Origin: Fodinibacter sp963800505
Lineage (GTDB): Bacteria > Actinomycetota > Actinomycetes > Actinomycetales > Dermatophilaceae
Direction: 5' to 3'
DNA length: 64,000 nt
Assembly (NCBI GenBank): GCA_963800505.1
Contig: CAWDBL010000019.1
Coordinates: forward strand, 62,001 to 126,000
Under the pieces are notes generated by a model. The model searched no databases and was not told where the DNA came from. It saw only the letters and a list, made by a program, of their open reading frames with translations. Positions 53,621 to 63,002 of this stretch are shown here, piece by piece. The stretch's first letter is position 1. Every line of letters starts with the position of its first letter. A program made the position numbers and the translations under genes.

Positions 53621-54210
53621 CGGGCCGGGGCAGCGGGGGCGCGGCGTCGCCACCACAGCACGAGCAGCCCGGACAGCAGGGCCCCGGTCGTGCCCAGGAT
53701 CTCGTCACCGAGCGTGTCCTGGTAGAGCCGGTCGACCTCGACCCCACCACGCAGGAAGACGAACCACTCCCCGACCTCCCACAGCACCGCCAGCAGTGCC
53801 CCGGCCCCGACGATCGTCAGGACGGTGAGGAACGGCCGGCGCACCGACTCGGCCGTCGGGAAGAGCAGCAGGCCGATGCCCCACATCAGCAGGAACCAGT
53901 TGACGAAGTGGTTGAGGTCGTCCCAGACCTCGATGGTGTCGTAGAGGTCGAGCGTGTTGCCGGTGACGTCGATGAGGAACGGTGCCATCACCAGGCAGAA
54001 GGCCCCCCACGGCATCGGCTCGTCGGTGCCGCGGTGGCGCCACCACCACCAGGCCGGCAGGGCGAGCATCAGCACCGGGTAGATGATGATCCGGCCGATG
54101 AAGCCCTTGCCGTTGAAGGCCTCGAAGCCGACGGTCACGCCGATGACCATCTGCAGCCAGGTGGCCGCGAGGATGACGGCAGCCACGACCGCCGCTCTCG
54201 TCCAGCGCAT
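53617..54210 (-). CDS. DUF2238/YjdF-like membrane protein
   Basis: A 197-residue protein with five or six helices. APFLIDVTGNTLDLYDTIEVWDDLNHFVNWFLLMWGIG, the conserved WEVGEWF and DTLGDEILGTTGALLSGLL define the family. Function unknown. GGAGG precedes ATG 54210. It is co-transcribed with the YihY-type gene (4-nt overlap). Confidence 0.85.
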   Translation of the reverse strand: MRWTRAAVVAAVILAATWLQMVIGVTVGFEAFNGKGFIGRIIIYPVLMLALPAWWWWRHRGTDEPMPWGAFCLVMAPFLIDVTGNTLDLYDTIEVWDDLNHFVNWFLLMWGIGLLLFPTAESVRRPFLTVLTIVGAGALLAVLWEVGEWFVFLRGGVEVDRLYQDTLGDEILGTTGALLSGLLVLWWRRRAPAAPAR

Positions 54211-54298
54211 GGGACCTCCGACTCAGACCCGGGGCAGGGTGCAGCCGACCTTAGCGCCGCCGTGTTACGCCCCCGAGCGGCATCCGGCCTGACCTCGC

Positions 54299-54344
54299 CT
54301 ACCGCCTGGTAGGTGATGCGATCAGTGCACCTACCAGGCGGTAG
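54299..54344 (-). terminator. Perfect 17-bp inverted repeat after the aminotransferase gene
   Basis: CTACCGCCTGGTAGGTG (54299-54315) and its exact complement (54328-54344) flank a 12-nt loop. It lies 35 nt past the class-V aminotransferase stop. The smaller motif CCTACCAGG recurs inside the arms. It may be a terminator or a regulator site for the gene at 54210. Confidence 0.65.
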
Positions 54345-54379
54345 CCCGGAGCAGGTCCGCCGCCGGGAGCGGCACCACC

Positions 54380-56095
54380 TCAGGGGGCGATGGCGCTCGC
54401 GGGCAGGTCGAACCAGCGAAGGTGCTCGAAGTCGGCGGACACGTCGGCCGGGTGCGCCGACAGGTCGGGCGGCGTGGCGGCCGCGAGGATCGCCGCGCCG
54501 TCGCGCAGGTGCTGCGCCAACAGCTCCTCACCACCGCGGGCGTCCGAGCGCGGCACCACCATCGACCCGTCATCGGCGTAAGCGACGTCGCCCAAGCGGA
54601 TCGGCGGCTCCACCAACCCGTCGCGGTGCCGCCAGCGCCCGGTGAGCGGGTCGAAGACGTAGTCGCCGAGCAGCCGCCAGCCGTCGCGCGCGACGAGGCG
54701 CACGGCATCCACGACGTAGTCGGCGACGGTGTCGGAGAGGAAGTAGTTGAAGTTGACCCGCACCCAGCCGGGCTTGATGCCCTCGCAGCCGCCGGTGATC
54801 TCGCGCTCGAACTCGTGCGACCGCTCGAGGTCGATGCCGAGCAGCCGGTGCCCGTAGGGGCCGGCGCACGAGCAGCCACCGCGCGACTGCACGCCGAACA
54901 GGTCGTTGAGCACCGCGACGACGAAGTTGTGGTGCAGCCAGTGGCCCGAGGGCGCCCGCACCACGAACGAGACGATCGACAGGCGGGGGGCGTCGAGGTT
55001 GCCGAGGACCTCGATGGCCGGCTCCTTGCGCCAGGCCGCGACGGCCCGGGCCAGCAGCCGCTCCTCGTGGGCGCGGATCGTCTCGACCCCCACGGCCTCC
55101 TTCAGCTGGAAGACCAGCCCGGCGCGCACCGCCTCGATGATCGCCGGGGTGCCGCCCTCCTCGCGGTGGGCCGGGTCGGTGAGGTAGGCGTGGTCCTCGG
55201 GGTTGACGTAGGCCACCGTGCCGCCGCCGGGCACGACCGGCACCCGGTTGCTGAACAGCTCGCGCCGCGCCACGAGCACACCGGGGGTCGACGGCCCACC
55301 GATGAACTTGTGCGGCGAGAGGAAGATCGCGTCCTTGTAGGCGAGCGGGTCGCCATCCGCCGGCGCGGTCATCTCGATGTCGACGTAAGGGGCAGCGGCG
55401 GCGAAGTCCCAGAAGGCCAGTGCCCCGTGCTCGTGCAGCAGCGAGGAGATGCCGTAGGTGTCGCTGACGATGCCGGTGACGTTGGAGGCCGCGCTGAACG
55501 AGCCGATCTTCAGCGGGCGGTCGGCGAACTCGGCCAGCCGCTCGCGCAGGTGGTCCAGGCACACCCCGCCGTCGGCGTCCTCGCGGATGGTCACGACGTC
55601 GGCGATCGACTCGCGCCACGGCACCTCGTTGGAGTGGTGCTCGTACGGGCCGATGAACACCACCGGCCGCTGGTCGCGCGGGATCTGCTCGCTCAGCTGC
55701 CAGCGGTCCTCGAGGGTCGAGGGGATGCGCAGGCCGAGGACGCCGATCAGCTTGTCGATCGCCCCGGTGCACCCCGAGCCCGCGAAGATCACCACGGTGT
55801 CGTCGTCGCCGCCCACGGCATCGTGGATGATGCGGCGCGCGTCCTCCCGCAACCGCGTGGTCTGCAGGCCGGTGCCGCTGCTCTCGGTGTGCGTGTTGGC
55901 GTAGCCGGGCAGCACCTCGTCGCGGATGAAGTCCTCGAGGAAGGTGAGCGCCCGACCGGATGCCGTGTAGTCGGCGTACGTGACCCGGCGCCTCCCGTAG
56001 GGGGTGGTCATCACGTGGTCCTCACCGATGACGGACTCGCGAATGCGGCGCACCAGCGCCTCCTCGCGCGGCTCCGGTGCCGTGCGCTCAGCCAT
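54380..56095 (-). CDS. Class-V aminotransferase-fold PLP enzyme
   Basis: A 571-residue PLP-dependent protein of the cysteine-desulfurase-like superfamily. YADYTASGRALTFLEDFI, AGSGCTGAIDKLIGVLG (cofactor), VFIGPYEHHSNEVPWRE, and the PLP lysine in FLSPHKFIGGPSTPGVL. A cysteine-rich loop GVQSRGGCSCAGPYGHRLLG follows, as in SufS/NifS-like enzymes. About 100 extra C-terminal residues are of unknown role. I chose ATG 56095; a GTG 6 nt upstream is in frame. Confidence 0.9.
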   Translation of the reverse strand: MAERTAPEPREEALVRRIRESVIGEDHVMTTPYGRRRVTYADYTASGRALTFLEDFIRDEVLPGYANTHTESSGTGLQTTRLREDARRIIHDAVGGDDDTVVIFAGSGCTGAIDKLIGVLGLRIPSTLEDRWQLSEQIPRDQRPVVFIGPYEHHSNEVPWRESIADVVTIREDADGGVCLDHLRERLAEFADRPLKIGSFSAASNVTGIVSDTYGISSLLHEHGALAFWDFAAAAPYVDIEMTAPADGDPLAYKDAIFLSPHKFIGGPSTPGVLVARRELFSNRVPVVPGGGTVAYVNPEDHAYLTDPAHREEGGTPAIIEAVRAGLVFQLKEAVGVETIRAHEERLLARAVAAWRKEPAIEVLGNLDAPRLSIVSFVVRAPSGHWLHHNFVVAVLNDLFGVQSRGGCSCAGPYGHRLLGIDLERSHEFEREITGGCEGIKPGWVRVNFNYFLSDTVADYVVDAVRLVARDGWRLLGDYVFDPLTGRWRHRDGLVEPPIRLGDVAYADDGSMVVPRSDARGGEELLAQHLRDGAAILAAATPPDLSAHPADVSADFEHLRWFDLPASAIAP

Positions 56096-56121
56096 GCCCA
56101 CAGCGTCTCACGTCCGCGCAT

Positions 56122-56201
56122 CCCCGACTTCGTAGGTGAGAAACCGCGGCGGACCGGGGTTCCGCGGCGTGTTGCCCGGCGGCTCACCCACGAAGTCGGG
56201 G
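56122..56201. repeat. CCCCGACTTCGT inverted-repeat element
   Basis: Arms CCCCGACTTCGTAGGTGAG (56122-56140) and its complement at 56183-56201 match 18 of 19. An inner CCGCGG stem lies in the 42-nt centre. The outer motif GACTTCGT is shared with the 70-bp elements at 49322 and 59732, whose flanks also read CCCCGACTTCGT or its inverse. It lies between divergent genes, so it is not a terminator by position. Confidence 0.8.
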
Positions 56202-56241
56202 GTGGACAGGGGGCCCTGTCGAAGGTTCAGCATGCATGCCC

Positions 56242-56255
56242 GTGCAGAATTGCAC
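56242..56255. promoter_or_regulatory. Palindrome upstream of tetR-mmpL
   Basis: GTGCA-GAAT-TGCAC lies 31 nt before the TetR GTG start, with further GTGCA half-sites nearby at about 56260. It is a plausible autoregulatory operator of the downstream TetR/MMPL pair. Confidence 0.5.
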
Positions 56256-56285
56256 TGCCGTGCACCACCACGTACCGTCGGCCGG

Positions 56286-57005
56286 GTGAACCTCCGGCCC
56301 GGCTCGACCAGCGACGGCTGCTCGCTGCGCACCCGCAAGCGCGTCGAGACCCGTCGCACGCTCGTGCAGGCCGCGTACGCCATCGTGCGCGACGCCGGGT
56401 TCGAGGGCCTCACCGCGGAGGCGGTGGCCGACCGGGCCGGCGTCTCGCGCCGCACCTTCTTCAACTACTTCCCGTCGGTGGAGTCGGTGCTCACCGCGAG
56501 CGTCACCGAGTTCTTCGCCTCGGTCGGAGACCGCCTCGAGGCCCGGCCCGTCGACGAGGACGTGCTCGACAGCGCGCTCGCCGTGGTGACCGACCCGGGC
56601 GACGGCGACCTCCTCGAGCGGATCGGCGTGCTGGCCGCGGCCGGTGAGGCATCACCGCATGCCCGTGGGCTGATCCTGGTCGAGCTGCACACCTGGCTCG
56701 ACTGGCTCGAGGGCTGGCTGCGCCGTCGCCTGACGCCCGACCGCTCCCTGCACGCGGGCACCGAACCCCTGGCCACTGAACCCCTGGCCACCGAGCTCTA
56801 CGTCGCCACCCTCGCTTCCAGCCTGGTCGCGGCGGCAGAGGCGGCGTTCCGTGTGTGGCTGCGCGACGGCGCCACCACCGCGCGCCCCGGCGGCACGGCA
56901 TCCGGCGACCCCGCCTCCCTCCGGGACTGCTTCACCGCCGCCATCGGCCACGTCCGCACCGGCCTCGACCCCCAGCGCGCCACCCTCCCCGCGCCCACGC
57001 ACTGA
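56286..57005 (+). CDS. TetR-family regulator of the MMPL transporter
   Basis: A 239-residue regulator starting at GTG 56286. HTH LTAEAVADRAGVSRRTFFNYFPSVESVL at about residues 45-72. A small in-frame duplication gives EPLATEPLATE at about 160-170. It is followed after 25 bp by the MMPL gene on the same strand, so it likely represses that gene and itself, responding to a drug or lipid. Confidence 0.88.
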   Translation: MNLRPGSTSDGCSLRTRKRVETRRTLVQAAYAIVRDAGFEGLTAEAVADRAGVSRRTFFNYFPSVESVLTASVTEFFASVGDRLEARPVDEDVLDSALAVVTDPGDGDLLERIGVLAAAGEASPHARGLILVELHTWLDWLEGWLRRRLTPDRSLHAGTEPLATEPLATELYVATLASSLVAAAEAAFRVWLRDGATTARPGGTASGDPASLRDCFTAAIGHVRTGLDPQRATLPAPTH

Positions 57006-57030
57006 CCCCCACACCCACGAGAAGGCCCCG

Positions 57031-59712
57031 ATGTCCTCCCTCCTGTACCGCCTCGGCCGCTGGTGCGCCGCACACGCCTGGCGCACCCTGACCATCTGGC
57101 TCGTCCTGCTCGTGGGCATCGGCGCCCTCGCGGGCACCGTCGGCAAGCCGCTGACCAGCCAGATCTCCATCCCCGGCACCACCTTCCAGAAGGTCATCGA
57201 CGGACTGGGCAAGGAGATCCCCGCGGCCGCCGGCGGCGCCGGCACCGTGGTGCTGCGCAGCGCCGACGGAGAGCCCATCACCGACGAGCAGCGCGCGGCC
57301 GCCGAGCAGGTGTTCGACACCTGGGCGCAGGTGCCGCACGTCAAGCGGGTCAACAACCCGTTCGAGGCCCAGGCGCAGCTCGACACGTCCGCCACCGACC
57401 TCACCGCGGCCGCGACCAAGCTCGAGGCCGGCCAGAAGCAGCTGGATGCCGGCAAGGCCCAGCTCGCGCAGGGCCAGGGCCAGCTCGCCGGCGGCGAGGC
57501 GCTCATCACCCAGCTCGAGGCGGCCAACCCCGACGACCCGACCCTGCCTGGGCTGAAGGCCCAGGTCGAGGCCGGCCGGCCCCCGCTGGAGAAGGCCCAG
57601 GCCCAGGTCGAGAAGGCTGAGGCCGACCTCGCCGCGGGCCGCGCGCAGTACGAGGACGGCACAGCCGTCGCCGCCGGCACCGCCGGCACCCGCCTGGTCA
57701 CCAAGGACGGCACGCACGCCGTCGTGCAGATCCAGTTCGACGACAACGCCCAGTCGGTGCCGGTCGACGACCGCGCCCTCATCCCGGCCCGTGGCGACGC
57801 CGCGCTGGAGAAGGCCGGCCTCACCGCCTCCTACAGCGTCGAGATCACCCAGGACACCTCGCTGGTCGGGCCCGGTGAGGTGCTCGGCCTGACCGTCGCC
57901 CTGCTCGTGCTGGTCGTCATGCTGGGCAGCCTGATCGCCGCCGGGCTTCCGCTGCTCGTCGCGCTGCTCGGCGTCGGCGTCGGGCTCGCGGGCGCAGTGG
58001 CCTTCACGGTGTTCACCGACCTCAACACGATGACGCCGTCGCTGGCCCTGATGCTCGGCCTGGCGGTCGGCATCGACTACGCGCTGTTCATCGTCAACCG
58101 GCACCGCGGCAACATCCTGCGCGGTGACGACCTGCACGAGTCGATCGCCCGCTCGGTGGCGACCGCCGGCAGCGCCGTCGTCTTCGCCGGCACCACCGTC
58201 GTCATCGCCCTGGCCGCCCTGGTGCTCTCGGGCCTGCCGATCCTGGCCCAGATGGGCCTGGTGGCCGCAGCCACCGTCGCCGTCACCGTCGCCGTCGCGG
58301 TCACGGTCAGCCCGGCCGTGCTCGCGCTGATGAAGACCCGCGTGGTGTCCCGGCGGGGCTGGCGGGCCCACGGCTTCGCCACCCCGGCTGACGTCTCGAC
58401 CCGCACCGCACCGGCCCACCAGCGCGAGGAGGAGCACGGCGCCTGGTACGTCGGCGCGGTCACCCGCCACCCGTGGCTCACCGTGGTCGGCGTCGTGGCC
58501 CTGCTCGGCGTCATGAGCATCCCGGTGCTGTCGCTGCGGATGGGCCTGCCCGACGGCGGCAGCGAGGCCACCGGCACCAGCGCGCACACGGCCTACACGA
58601 CGATCGCCGAGGAGTTCGGCCCCGGCGTCAACGGGCCGATCATCACCGTCGCGACCCTGCCCGAGCAGGACGCCCCCCGCACGGATGCCGAGGTGCTCGC
58701 CGCGCAGGCCGCCATCTCGACGGACCTGATGTCGGTCGACGGCGTGAGCAGCGTGCTGCCCTTCGGCGTCAGCGAGGACACCTCCACCCTGGCGTTCCAG
58801 GTCGTGCCCACCACCGGCCCGGCCGACCCGGCCACGGTCGACACCGTCGAGGCGATCCACTTCTCCGCCGACACGTACGGCCGGCACACCGGCACCGAGA
58901 TCGGGCTCACCGGCTCGACCGTCGCCAACATCGAGATCTCGCAGCGGCTCGCTGCCGCCCTGCCCGCCTACCTCGTGGTCGTCGTCGGGCTGTCCCTGAT
59001 CATCCTGATGCTCGTGTTCCGCTCGATCGTGGTGCCCGTCGTCGCCACCGCCGGCTTCCTGCTCTCGGTCGGTGCGGCGTTCGGCGCCACCGTGGCCGTG
59101 CACCAGTGGGGCTGGCTGGGCAGCGTGCTCGGCGTCACGCAACCCGGGCCACTGCTGTCGTTCATGCCGATCATCCTGATCGGGGTGCTGTTCGGGCTGG
59201 CCATGGACTACCAGATGTTCCTCGTGTCGGGCATGCACGAGGCCCGCTCGCACGGCGAGGACTCCCGCACCGCGGTGCGCACCGGGTTCGTGCACGGCGC
59301 CAAGGTCGTCACCGCCGCCGCGATCATCATGACCTCGGTGTTCCTCGGCTTCGCCTTCTCGCACCTGGTGATGGTGCGGCCGATCGGCTTCGGCCTCGCG
59401 GTGGGCGTGCTCGTGGATGCCGTGCTGGTGCGGATGACGCTGACCCCGGCAGTCATGCACCTGCTCGGCGACCGCGCCTGGTACCTCCCGCGGTGGCTCG
59501 ACCGGGTGCTGCCCGACCTCGATGTCGAGGGCGTGAAGCTGGCCGAGCGCCTGGAGTCAGGTGCGCTGGGCGGCGCGCGCACGGCATCCGGGCCGAGCGC
59601 AGCGGCCACGGCAGGCGAAGCGGAGACGGCGGGCACGACGGGCGATCGGGGCGAGCCGGACGCCGAGCCGGAGCGCGAGGACACCGACAACACCGAGGGC
59701 GCCCGCGTCTGA
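57031..59712 (+). CDS. MMPL/RND-family exporter
   Basis: An 893-residue MMPL transporter with twelve helices in two halves. Proton-relay motifs are GLAVGIDYALFIVNRHRG and GLAMDYQMFLVSGMHEARSHGEDSRTAV. The first extracellular loop carries a coiled-coil insert rich in AQ/LA repeats (about residues 120-210). The acidic C-terminal tail is disordered. GAGAAGG precedes ATG 57031. It exports lipid or amphiphilic drugs using the proton gradient; the cargo is unknown. Confidence 0.94.
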   Translation: MSSLLYRLGRWCAAHAWRTLTIWLVLLVGIGALAGTVGKPLTSQISIPGTTFQKVIDGLGKEIPAAAGGAGTVVLRSADGEPITDEQRAAAEQVFDTWAQVPHVKRVNNPFEAQAQLDTSATDLTAAATKLEAGQKQLDAGKAQLAQGQGQLAGGEALITQLEAANPDDPTLPGLKAQVEAGRPPLEKAQAQVEKAEADLAAGRAQYEDGTAVAAGTAGTRLVTKDGTHAVVQIQFDDNAQSVPVDDRALIPARGDAALEKAGLTASYSVEITQDTSLVGPGEVLGLTVALLVLVVMLGSLIAAGLPLLVALLGVGVGLAGAVAFTVFTDLNTMTPSLALMLGLAVGIDYALFIVNRHRGNILRGDDLHESIARSVATAGSAVVFAGTTVVIALAALVLSGLPILAQMGLVAAATVAVTVAVAVTVSPAVLALMKTRVVSRRGWRAHGFATPADVSTRTAPAHQREEEHGAWYVGAVTRHPWLTVVGVVALLGVMSIPVLSLRMGLPDGGSEATGTSAHTAYTTIAEEFGPGVNGPIITVATLPEQDAPRTDAEVLAAQAAISTDLMSVDGVSSVLPFGVSEDTSTLAFQVVPTTGPADPATVDTVEAIHFSADTYGRHTGTEIGLTGSTVANIEISQRLAAALPAYLVVVVGLSLIILMLVFRSIVVPVVATAGFLLSVGAAFGATVAVHQWGWLGSVLGVTQPGPLLSFMPIILIGVLFGLAMDYQMFLVSGMHEARSHGEDSRTAVRTGFVHGAKVVTAAAIIMTSVFLGFAFSHLVMVRPIGFGLAVGVLVDAVLVRMTLTPAVMHLLGDRAWYLPRWLDRVLPDLDVEGVKLAERLESGALGGARTASGPSAAATAGEAETAGTTGDRGEPDAEPEREDTDNTEGARV

Positions 59713-59731
59713 CCCACCGCCAGCCACTCGC

Positions 59732-59801
59732 ACTTCGTGCGACTTACGCACGGTTCTCGCACGCCCCGGGGGGTCAGAACCGTGTCCAAGTCGCACGAAG
59801 T
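59732..59801. repeat. ACTTCGTGCG inverted-repeat element, copy 2
   Basis: Outer arms ACTTCGTGCGACTT (59732-59745) and their exact complement at the right end extend to 23 of 26 matches. The left arm differs from copy 1 (49322) at only three positions in 30. It begins 20 nt after the MMPL stop. The rest of 59713-59907 up to the AGGAGG of the next gene shows no ORF. Confidence 0.88.
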
Positions 59802-59907
59802 CGGGGTGCGGAGCCCATATCGCAGGCACCGGAGGCGCACAGCCTGCACATAGGTGAAGCCCCCACGGTGGAGGTGTTACGCAGCACCCCCACCCCAGGA
59901 GGCCCAG

Positions 59908-60273
59908 ATGTCCACCACCCCCCGAGCCCTCGGCCGGGCCAAGGCCCTGACCGTCGGCACCATGCTGGTGGCGGCGGTCGCCACCGGTGGGGTGGCCCTG
60001 CATCTCGCGGACGCCCAGTCCACGACCGCGGCGGCCGGCGCCACCACCGTCGACAGCTTCGGGACGTCGTCGGGCACCTCGGGCACGTCGTCGCGGTCGT
60101 CCGACGACGACTCCTCCGCCGACGACGACTCGTCCGCCGACGACGACTCGTCCGCGGACGAGGACTCGACCACGTCGGGGAGCGCATCCACCACCACGTC
60201 GAACGGTTTCGCGCCGGTCGCTCCCCCGGCGCCCGCCCAGGCCCCCGCCCAGTCGAGCACCAACGGCTCGTGA
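59908..60273 (+). CDS. Small exported Ser/Asp-rich protein of the ApbE operon
   Basis: A 121-residue protein. An N-terminal hydrophobic signal or anchor (LTVGTMLVAAVATGGVALHLA), then a low-complexity acidic region with three DDDSSA-type repeats and a Pro/Ala-rich end. AAAGATTVDSF after the signal contains a GAT-T core reminiscent of ApbE flavinylation sites (S-G-A-T-x-S/T), although the usual Ser is Ala. AGGAGG precedes ATG 59908. It is 4 bp from apbE, so it is a candidate flavinylated or spacer protein. Confidence 0.75.
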   Translation: MSTTPRALGRAKALTVGTMLVAAVATGGVALHLADAQSTTAAAGATTVDSFGTSSGTSGTSSRSSDDDSSADDDSSADDDSSADEDSTTSGSASTTTSNGFAPVAPPAPAQAPAQSSTNGS

Positions 60274-60277
60274 CGCC

Positions 60278-61336
60278 ATGACCACCGTCACCAGCACCAC
60301 GAGCGCGCCCGCCGGCATCGCCGCGCTGCCGACGCTCCCGAGCCTGCCGCAACCCGAGAATGGCTGCACCACAGCGGAACCCAGCGTTACCTACGACGCG
60401 GCGGATGCCGTCGGCGCCGAGTTCCGCGCGATCGGCACCACCGTGCGGCTCCTCACCACCGACCCTCGCGCCCTCGCGCCCGCCACGGACCTGCTGCGAC
60501 GCCACCTCGAGGCCCTCGACCTCGCGGCCAGCCGGTTCCGCGTCGACTCCGAGGTGTGCCGGCTCGCGGTCGCGGCCGGCGACGGGCCCGCGCACCTGCA
60601 GGCCTCCCCGATCCTGGCCGGCTCGGTGCGGGCCGCCCTGCACGCAGCCCGGATCACCCACGGCCTGGTCGACCCCACGGTCGGCGCCGCCGTCGTCGTG
60701 AGCGGCTACGACGCCGACATCGACGTCGTGCGCGGCCGCCCCGGGCCCAGCGGCACGGCCACCAGTGCAGGGGTGGCCGTGCCCGGCTGGCGGTCGGTGA
60801 CCATCGACGCCGACGGCCTGCTCAGCGTGCCGCGAGGCTGCCTGCTCGACCTCGGCGCCAGCGCCAAGGCCCACGCGGCCGACGTCGCCGCGGCCCGGAT
60901 GGCAGCCCGCCTGCCCGGCGGGTTCCTCGTCAACCTCGGCGGCGACATCGCCCTGTCCGGCGACACCCCGCGTGACGGCTGGAGCATCGCCGTCGACGGC
61001 TCCACCGCCCCGGGCCGCGAGGTCGTGGCCCTGGTCTCCGGCCAGGCGATCGCAACGAGCTCAACCCGCCTGCGCAGCTGGCCCGGGGCCGACGGGGAGC
61101 GGCGCCACCACATCGTCGACCCCCGCACCGGGCGCACCGCACCCGCCCTGTGGGCCGAGGTCACCTGCGTGGCCGCCACCGCCCTCGAGGCCAACGCCGC
61201 CTCGACCGCCGCCGTCGTGCTCGGCGCCGACGCCCCCGACTGGCTGGCCGCGCACGGCATCGCGGCACGGCTCGAACACCTCGACGGCCGCGCCGTGCAC
61301 ACCCCCGGCTGGCCCACCCCCACATCGGAGAACTGA
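60278..61336 (+). CDS. apbE: FAD:protein FMN transferase
   Basis: A 352-residue ApbE-family enzyme that links FMN covalently to threonine of extracytoplasmic redox proteins. EFRAIGTTVRLLTTD, the family motif LDLGASAKAHAADVAAARM, LVNLGGDIALSGD and SGQAIATSSTRLRSW...HHIVDPRTGR are present. No clear signal peptide is visible at this start, so its location is uncertain. It is the second gene of the redox operon. Confidence 0.93.
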   Translation: MTTVTSTTSAPAGIAALPTLPSLPQPENGCTTAEPSVTYDAADAVGAEFRAIGTTVRLLTTDPRALAPATDLLRRHLEALDLAASRFRVDSEVCRLAVAAGDGPAHLQASPILAGSVRAALHAARITHGLVDPTVGAAVVVSGYDADIDVVRGRPGPSGTATSAGVAVPGWRSVTIDADGLLSVPRGCLLDLGASAKAHAADVAAARMAARLPGGFLVNLGGDIALSGDTPRDGWSIAVDGSTAPGREVVALVSGQAIATSSTRLRSWPGADGERRHHIVDPRTGRTAPALWAEVTCVAATALEANAASTAAVVLGADAPDWLAAHGIAARLEHLDGRAVHTPGWPTPTSEN

Positions 61337-61338
61337 TC

Positions 61339-61902
61339 GTGAACGAGCTGCTCTGGTACGTCTCGCGGGCCACCGGGCTGGTCAGCCTGGCCCTGCTCAC
61401 CGTGGTGCTCGTGCTGGGAGTGATCACGTCCGGTCGCCGCGCCCCCCACGGCGAGCGCGCCACCGTGCTGATGGGCCTGCACCGCTGGCTCTCGCTCGGC
61501 ATGGTCGCCTTCCTCGGCGTGCACGTCGCGACCGCGGTCGCCGAGACCTACGTGTCGATCGACGCCATCTCCGCGATCGTGCCGTTCACCAGCAGCTACG
61601 AGACGCTGTGGGTGGGCCTGGGCACCCTCGCGGTCGACCTGCTCATCGCGGTCACCGTCACGTCCTGGCTGCGGCACCGCATCCCCGAGCGGGCGTGGCG
61701 GGGCGTGCACCTCACGGCCTACCTGCTGTGGCCGGTCGCGCTCGTGCACGGCTTCGCCATGGGCACCGCCAGCGAGCCGTTGCTGCGCGCCGTCACCGTG
61801 GCCTGCGGGCTGGTCGGCATCGCCGCCCTCGCCTGGCGGGCCAACGCCCGGCACACCGACGCGGCCCGCCGCGCCGACGTCCTCGCCCAGGAGTGGTCAT
61901 GA
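61339..61902 (+). CDS. Ferric-reductase-like transmembrane protein
   Basis: A 187-residue membrane protein with five or six helices. Paired histidines suited to b-heme ligation occur in LHRWLSLGMVAFLGVHVA and RGVHLTAYLLWPVALVHGFAMG. The family moves electrons across the membrane, from cytoplasmic donors to extracytoplasmic acceptors. GTG 61339 follows GGAG at 8 nt, just after the apbE stop; the stop overlaps the next gene by ATGA. Confidence 0.88.
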   Translation: MNELLWYVSRATGLVSLALLTVVLVLGVITSGRRAPHGERATVLMGLHRWLSLGMVAFLGVHVATAVAETYVSIDAISAIVPFTSSYETLWVGLGTLAVDLLIAVTVTSWLRHRIPERAWRGVHLTAYLLWPVALVHGFAMGTASEPLLRAVTVACGLVGIAALAWRANARHTDAARRADVLAQEWS

Positions 61903-63002
61903 CCGACGTCCTCGACCTGCTCGACGCCGCCGGCCTCACCGGCCGTGGCGGCGCCGCGTTCAGCACCGCCGTCAAGGTGCGCGCCGCCCGCGAGGAGGGT
62001 GCCGCCGTCATCGTCAACGCCTGCGACGGCGAGATCGGCGCGGCCAAGGACGCCTACGTCGTCGAGCACCACCTCACCGAGCTGGTCCACGGCGCCGAGC
62101 TCATCACCCCGGCCCGCGCCCGCAGCGTGCGGTATGCCGCGCACCGCGGCTCCTACACGGCATCCGTGCTGCAGCGGGCGGGCCTCGACGTGATCGAGGC
62201 ACCGGCGCGCTACGTGTCGTCCGAGGAGACCTCGCTGATCTCCCTCGCCCACGGCCGGCTGGCCCGCCCGATGACCAAGCGGATGCCGTTCGTGCGCGGT
62301 GGGCGCGACGCCGACGGTCGCGCCGTGCGCCCCACCGTCGTGCTGAACGCCGAGACCGTGTGGCGGGTCGCCCAGGTGGCCGCGAACGGCCCGGCCTGGT
62401 TCCGGTCGTTCGGCACCGCGCAGGAGCCCGGGCCCCGGCTGGTCACCCTGACCGGCGCGGTCGGGCACCCCGGGGTGCTCGAGACCGAGGCGGGGACGCC
62501 GCTCGCCGGGCTCCTCGACGCCGCCTCGGCCGACCGTGGCACCGAGCACCTCGTCATCGGCGGGCTCGGCGGTGTGCTCGTCCCGCTGGCGGCCGCTCGC
62601 GGGCTGGCCTGGTCGAGCGCCGACCTCGCGCGCTTCGGCGGCTCGGTCGGTCCCGGCGTCATCGACGTGCTCGACCCCCAGCGCTGCCCCGTCGCGGTCG
62701 TCGACTCCTACCTGGGGTACGCCGCGGGTGAGTCCGCCGGCCAGTGCGGCCCGTGCATGTTCGGCGTGCCGGCGCTGGCGGCGGCGTGGCACGACCTGCT
62801 CGCCAACCACCCCACCCCGGCCCAGGTGGATGCCGTGCGCACCCACGCCGGGCTGCTCCCGAACCGCGGTGCCTGCCGCTTCCCCGACGGTGTGGCCCGG
62901 TTCGCGGCCAGCGCCCTGCAGTCCCTCGAGCCGCACCTGAAGGCGCACCGCAACGGCCGGTGCCCCACCGAGAGGACGTCCCGTGTCGCGAGCCCTGCCT
63001 GA
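61899..63002 (+). CDS. NuoF-like NADH/flavin iron-sulfur oxidoreductase
   Basis: A 367-residue homologue of the 51-kDa NADH-binding subunit. GLTGRGGAAFSTAVKVRAA and VNACDGEIGAAKDAYVV correspond to the FMN/NADH site. GGLGGVLVPLAAARGL and the cluster region GESAGQCGPCMFGVPAL plus RGACRFPDG provide 4Fe-4S cysteines. It probably oxidises NAD(P)H or ferredoxin and hands electrons to the membrane partner. It overlaps both neighbours. Confidence 0.88.
   Translation: MTDVLDLLDAAGLTGRGGAAFSTAVKVRAAREEGAAVIVNACDGEIGAAKDAYVVEHHLTELVHGAELITPARARSVRYAAHRGSYTASVLQRAGLDVIEAPARYVSSEETSLISLAHGRLARPMTKRMPFVRGGRDADGRAVRPTVVLNAETVWRVAQVAANGPAWFRSFGTAQEPGPRLVTLTGAVGHPGVLETEAGTPLAGLLDAASADRGTEHLVIGGLGGVLVPLAAARGLAWSSADLARFGGSVGPGVIDVLDPQRCPVAVVDSYLGYAAGESAGQCGPCMFGVPALAAAWHDLLANHPTPAQVDAVRTHAGLLPNRGACRFPDGVARFAASALQSLEPHLKAHRNGRCPTERTSRVASPA

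Noticed and set aside
56932..59460. Long minus-strand open frame opposite the MMPL gene
   Set aside because: Asp/His/Gly/Gln-rich low-complexity shadow; the plus strand encodes an intact MMPL protein with both proton-relay motifs.
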